Positions 63,301-64,000 of a stretch of 64,000 nucleotides of DNA are shown here, piece after piece. The DNA is from Rothia mucilaginosa. GTDB taxonomy: Bacteria > Actinomycetota > Actinomycetes > Actinomycetales > Micrococcaceae. The stretch is from contig NZ_JVSP01000003.1 in the NCBI RefSeq assembly GCF_001061665.1, forward strand, positions 20,252 through 84,251. Reading direction: 5' to 3'. The notes under the pieces were generated by a model. The model saw nothing but the letters and a program-made list of their open reading frames with translations. It was not told where the DNA came from and searched no databases. Numbering within the stretch: the first letter of the stretch is position 1; each line of letters opens with the position of its first letter. A program made the position numbers and the translations under genes.

Positions 63301-64000
63301 TTAAGCGTCACTTCGCCGAGCTCGGCCACGACGCTCAGACCGAAGAGTTCACCGCCGTCGGTATCGGCGACATGTCCGGTGACGTGTTCGGTAACGGTCT
63401 GCTCCGTTCCAAGGCAACCCGCCTGGTCGCAGCGTTCGACCACCGCGACATCTTCCTGGACCCGAACCCGGACGCAGCCGTCTCCTTCGAGGAGCGTCAG
63501 CGCCTGTACAACCTGCCCCGTTCCTCCTGGCAGGACTACAACCGCGAGCTGATTTCCGCCGGTGGTGGCGTGTACTCCCGCGGCCTGAAGTCCATCGAAA
63601 TCACCCCCGAGGTGCGCGAGGTTCTGGACCTGGACGAGTCCGTCACCGAGCTCGCACCGACCGAGCTGATTTCCGCCATCCTCAAGGCACCGGTCGACCT
63701 GATTTACAACGGCGGTATCGGTACCTACGTGAAGGCCTCCACCGAGACCAACGCACAGGTTGGCGATAAGGCTAACGACGCCCTGCGCGTCAACGGCAAG
63801 GATCTGCGCGCCAAGATTGTGGGCGAGGGCGGTAACCTCGGCTTCACCCAGCTGGGCCGCATCGAGGCCGCACGTAACGGCGTCATCCTCAACACCGACG
63901 CTATCGACAACTCTGCAGGTGTGGAGACCAGTGACCGCGAGGTCAACATCAAGATCCTGGTGGACCGCCTCGTGGCTCGCGGTGAGCTCTCCAGCGAGGA
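60387..64000 (+). CDS. NAD-dependent glutamate dehydrogenase, large type (partial, 3' end beyond window)
   Basis: An open frame of 1204 codons running off the right edge. It starts TTG at 60387, with GGAGG 5 bp upstream. The large NAD-GDH family has about 1600 residues; the visible part is about three quarters. The long regulatory N-terminus (to about 700) includes [18 protein letters not shown]. The catalytic region has [20 protein letters not shown] and [14 protein letters not shown] with the catalytic Lys, then [17 protein letters not shown]. It converts glutamate to 2-oxoglutarate and ammonia for carbon use. Two GGGTAACCC elements upstream may bind a regulator. Confidence 0.95.
   Translation, partial: [1204 protein letters not shown]

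Overview
The window is the origin end of a high-GC actinobacterial chromosome. The gene order rpmH(-) / dnaA / dnaN / recF / dciA / gyrB / gyrA / DUF3566 / tRNA-Ile / tRNA-Ala / ppiA, the actinobacterial set pit / small membrane protein / DUF3349, parS sites, and tRNA genes without encoded CCA all fit. The overall content suggests Micrococcaceae, most likely Rothia (oral R. mucilaginosa type). The genus is an inference; no search could be run.

Region by region. 1-12.3 kb: replication core with oriC (DnaA boxes and AT-rich repeats, mainly between dnaA and dnaN), a perfect parS inside dciA, and gyrase. 12.4-17.0 kb: tRNA-Ile, a 31-residue membrane peptide, and a tRNA-Ala/5S rRNA unit. That unit recurs as an identical 203-bp copy 4.1 kb downstream. 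The phosphate-transport operon and a Tat-type exported protein lie between the copies. 17.1-25 kb: ppiA, tandem zinc-finger rhomboids, an isolated DnaA-box cluster, a shikimate-dehydrogenase-like gene with a glutaredoxin, galactokinase and a TetR regulator. 25.2-30 kb: a degenerate biotin-synthase-like protein with a Cys/His-rich repeat tail, a Na+/H+ antiporter, paired small membrane proteins and a second parS-like site. 30-35.2 kb: a mannose-class PTS operon with a HAD phosphatase and a BglG-type antiterminator. 35.4-43.8 kb: a two-component system, TetR plus MMPL exporter, a two-gene fluoride channel and VanZ.

43.8-45.1 kb: an AT-richer HEPN/MNT toxin-antitoxin-type module bracketed by two copies of one inverted repeat. 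45.1-48 kb: an aquaporin apparently shortened by fusion at its two NPA motifs, an M20 deacylase and a flavin reductase. 48.4-57.5 kb: a surface-polysaccharide cluster (DUF6541, four GT2 glycosyltransferases, DUF2304, flippase, acyltransferase). 57.7-60.1 kb: a sugar-acid-type MHS transporter convergent with a quinate/shikimate dehydrogenase. 60.4 kb to the end: the first three quarters of a large NAD-dependent glutamate dehydrogenase.

The most notable items are the metal-tail protein, the HEPN/MNT module with matched inverted repeats, the TGTAATTACA palindromes shared by oriC and a remote DnaA-box cluster, the shortened aquaporin, and the tRNA-Ala/5S duplication. All domain calls come from reading the translated sequence against remembered family motifs.
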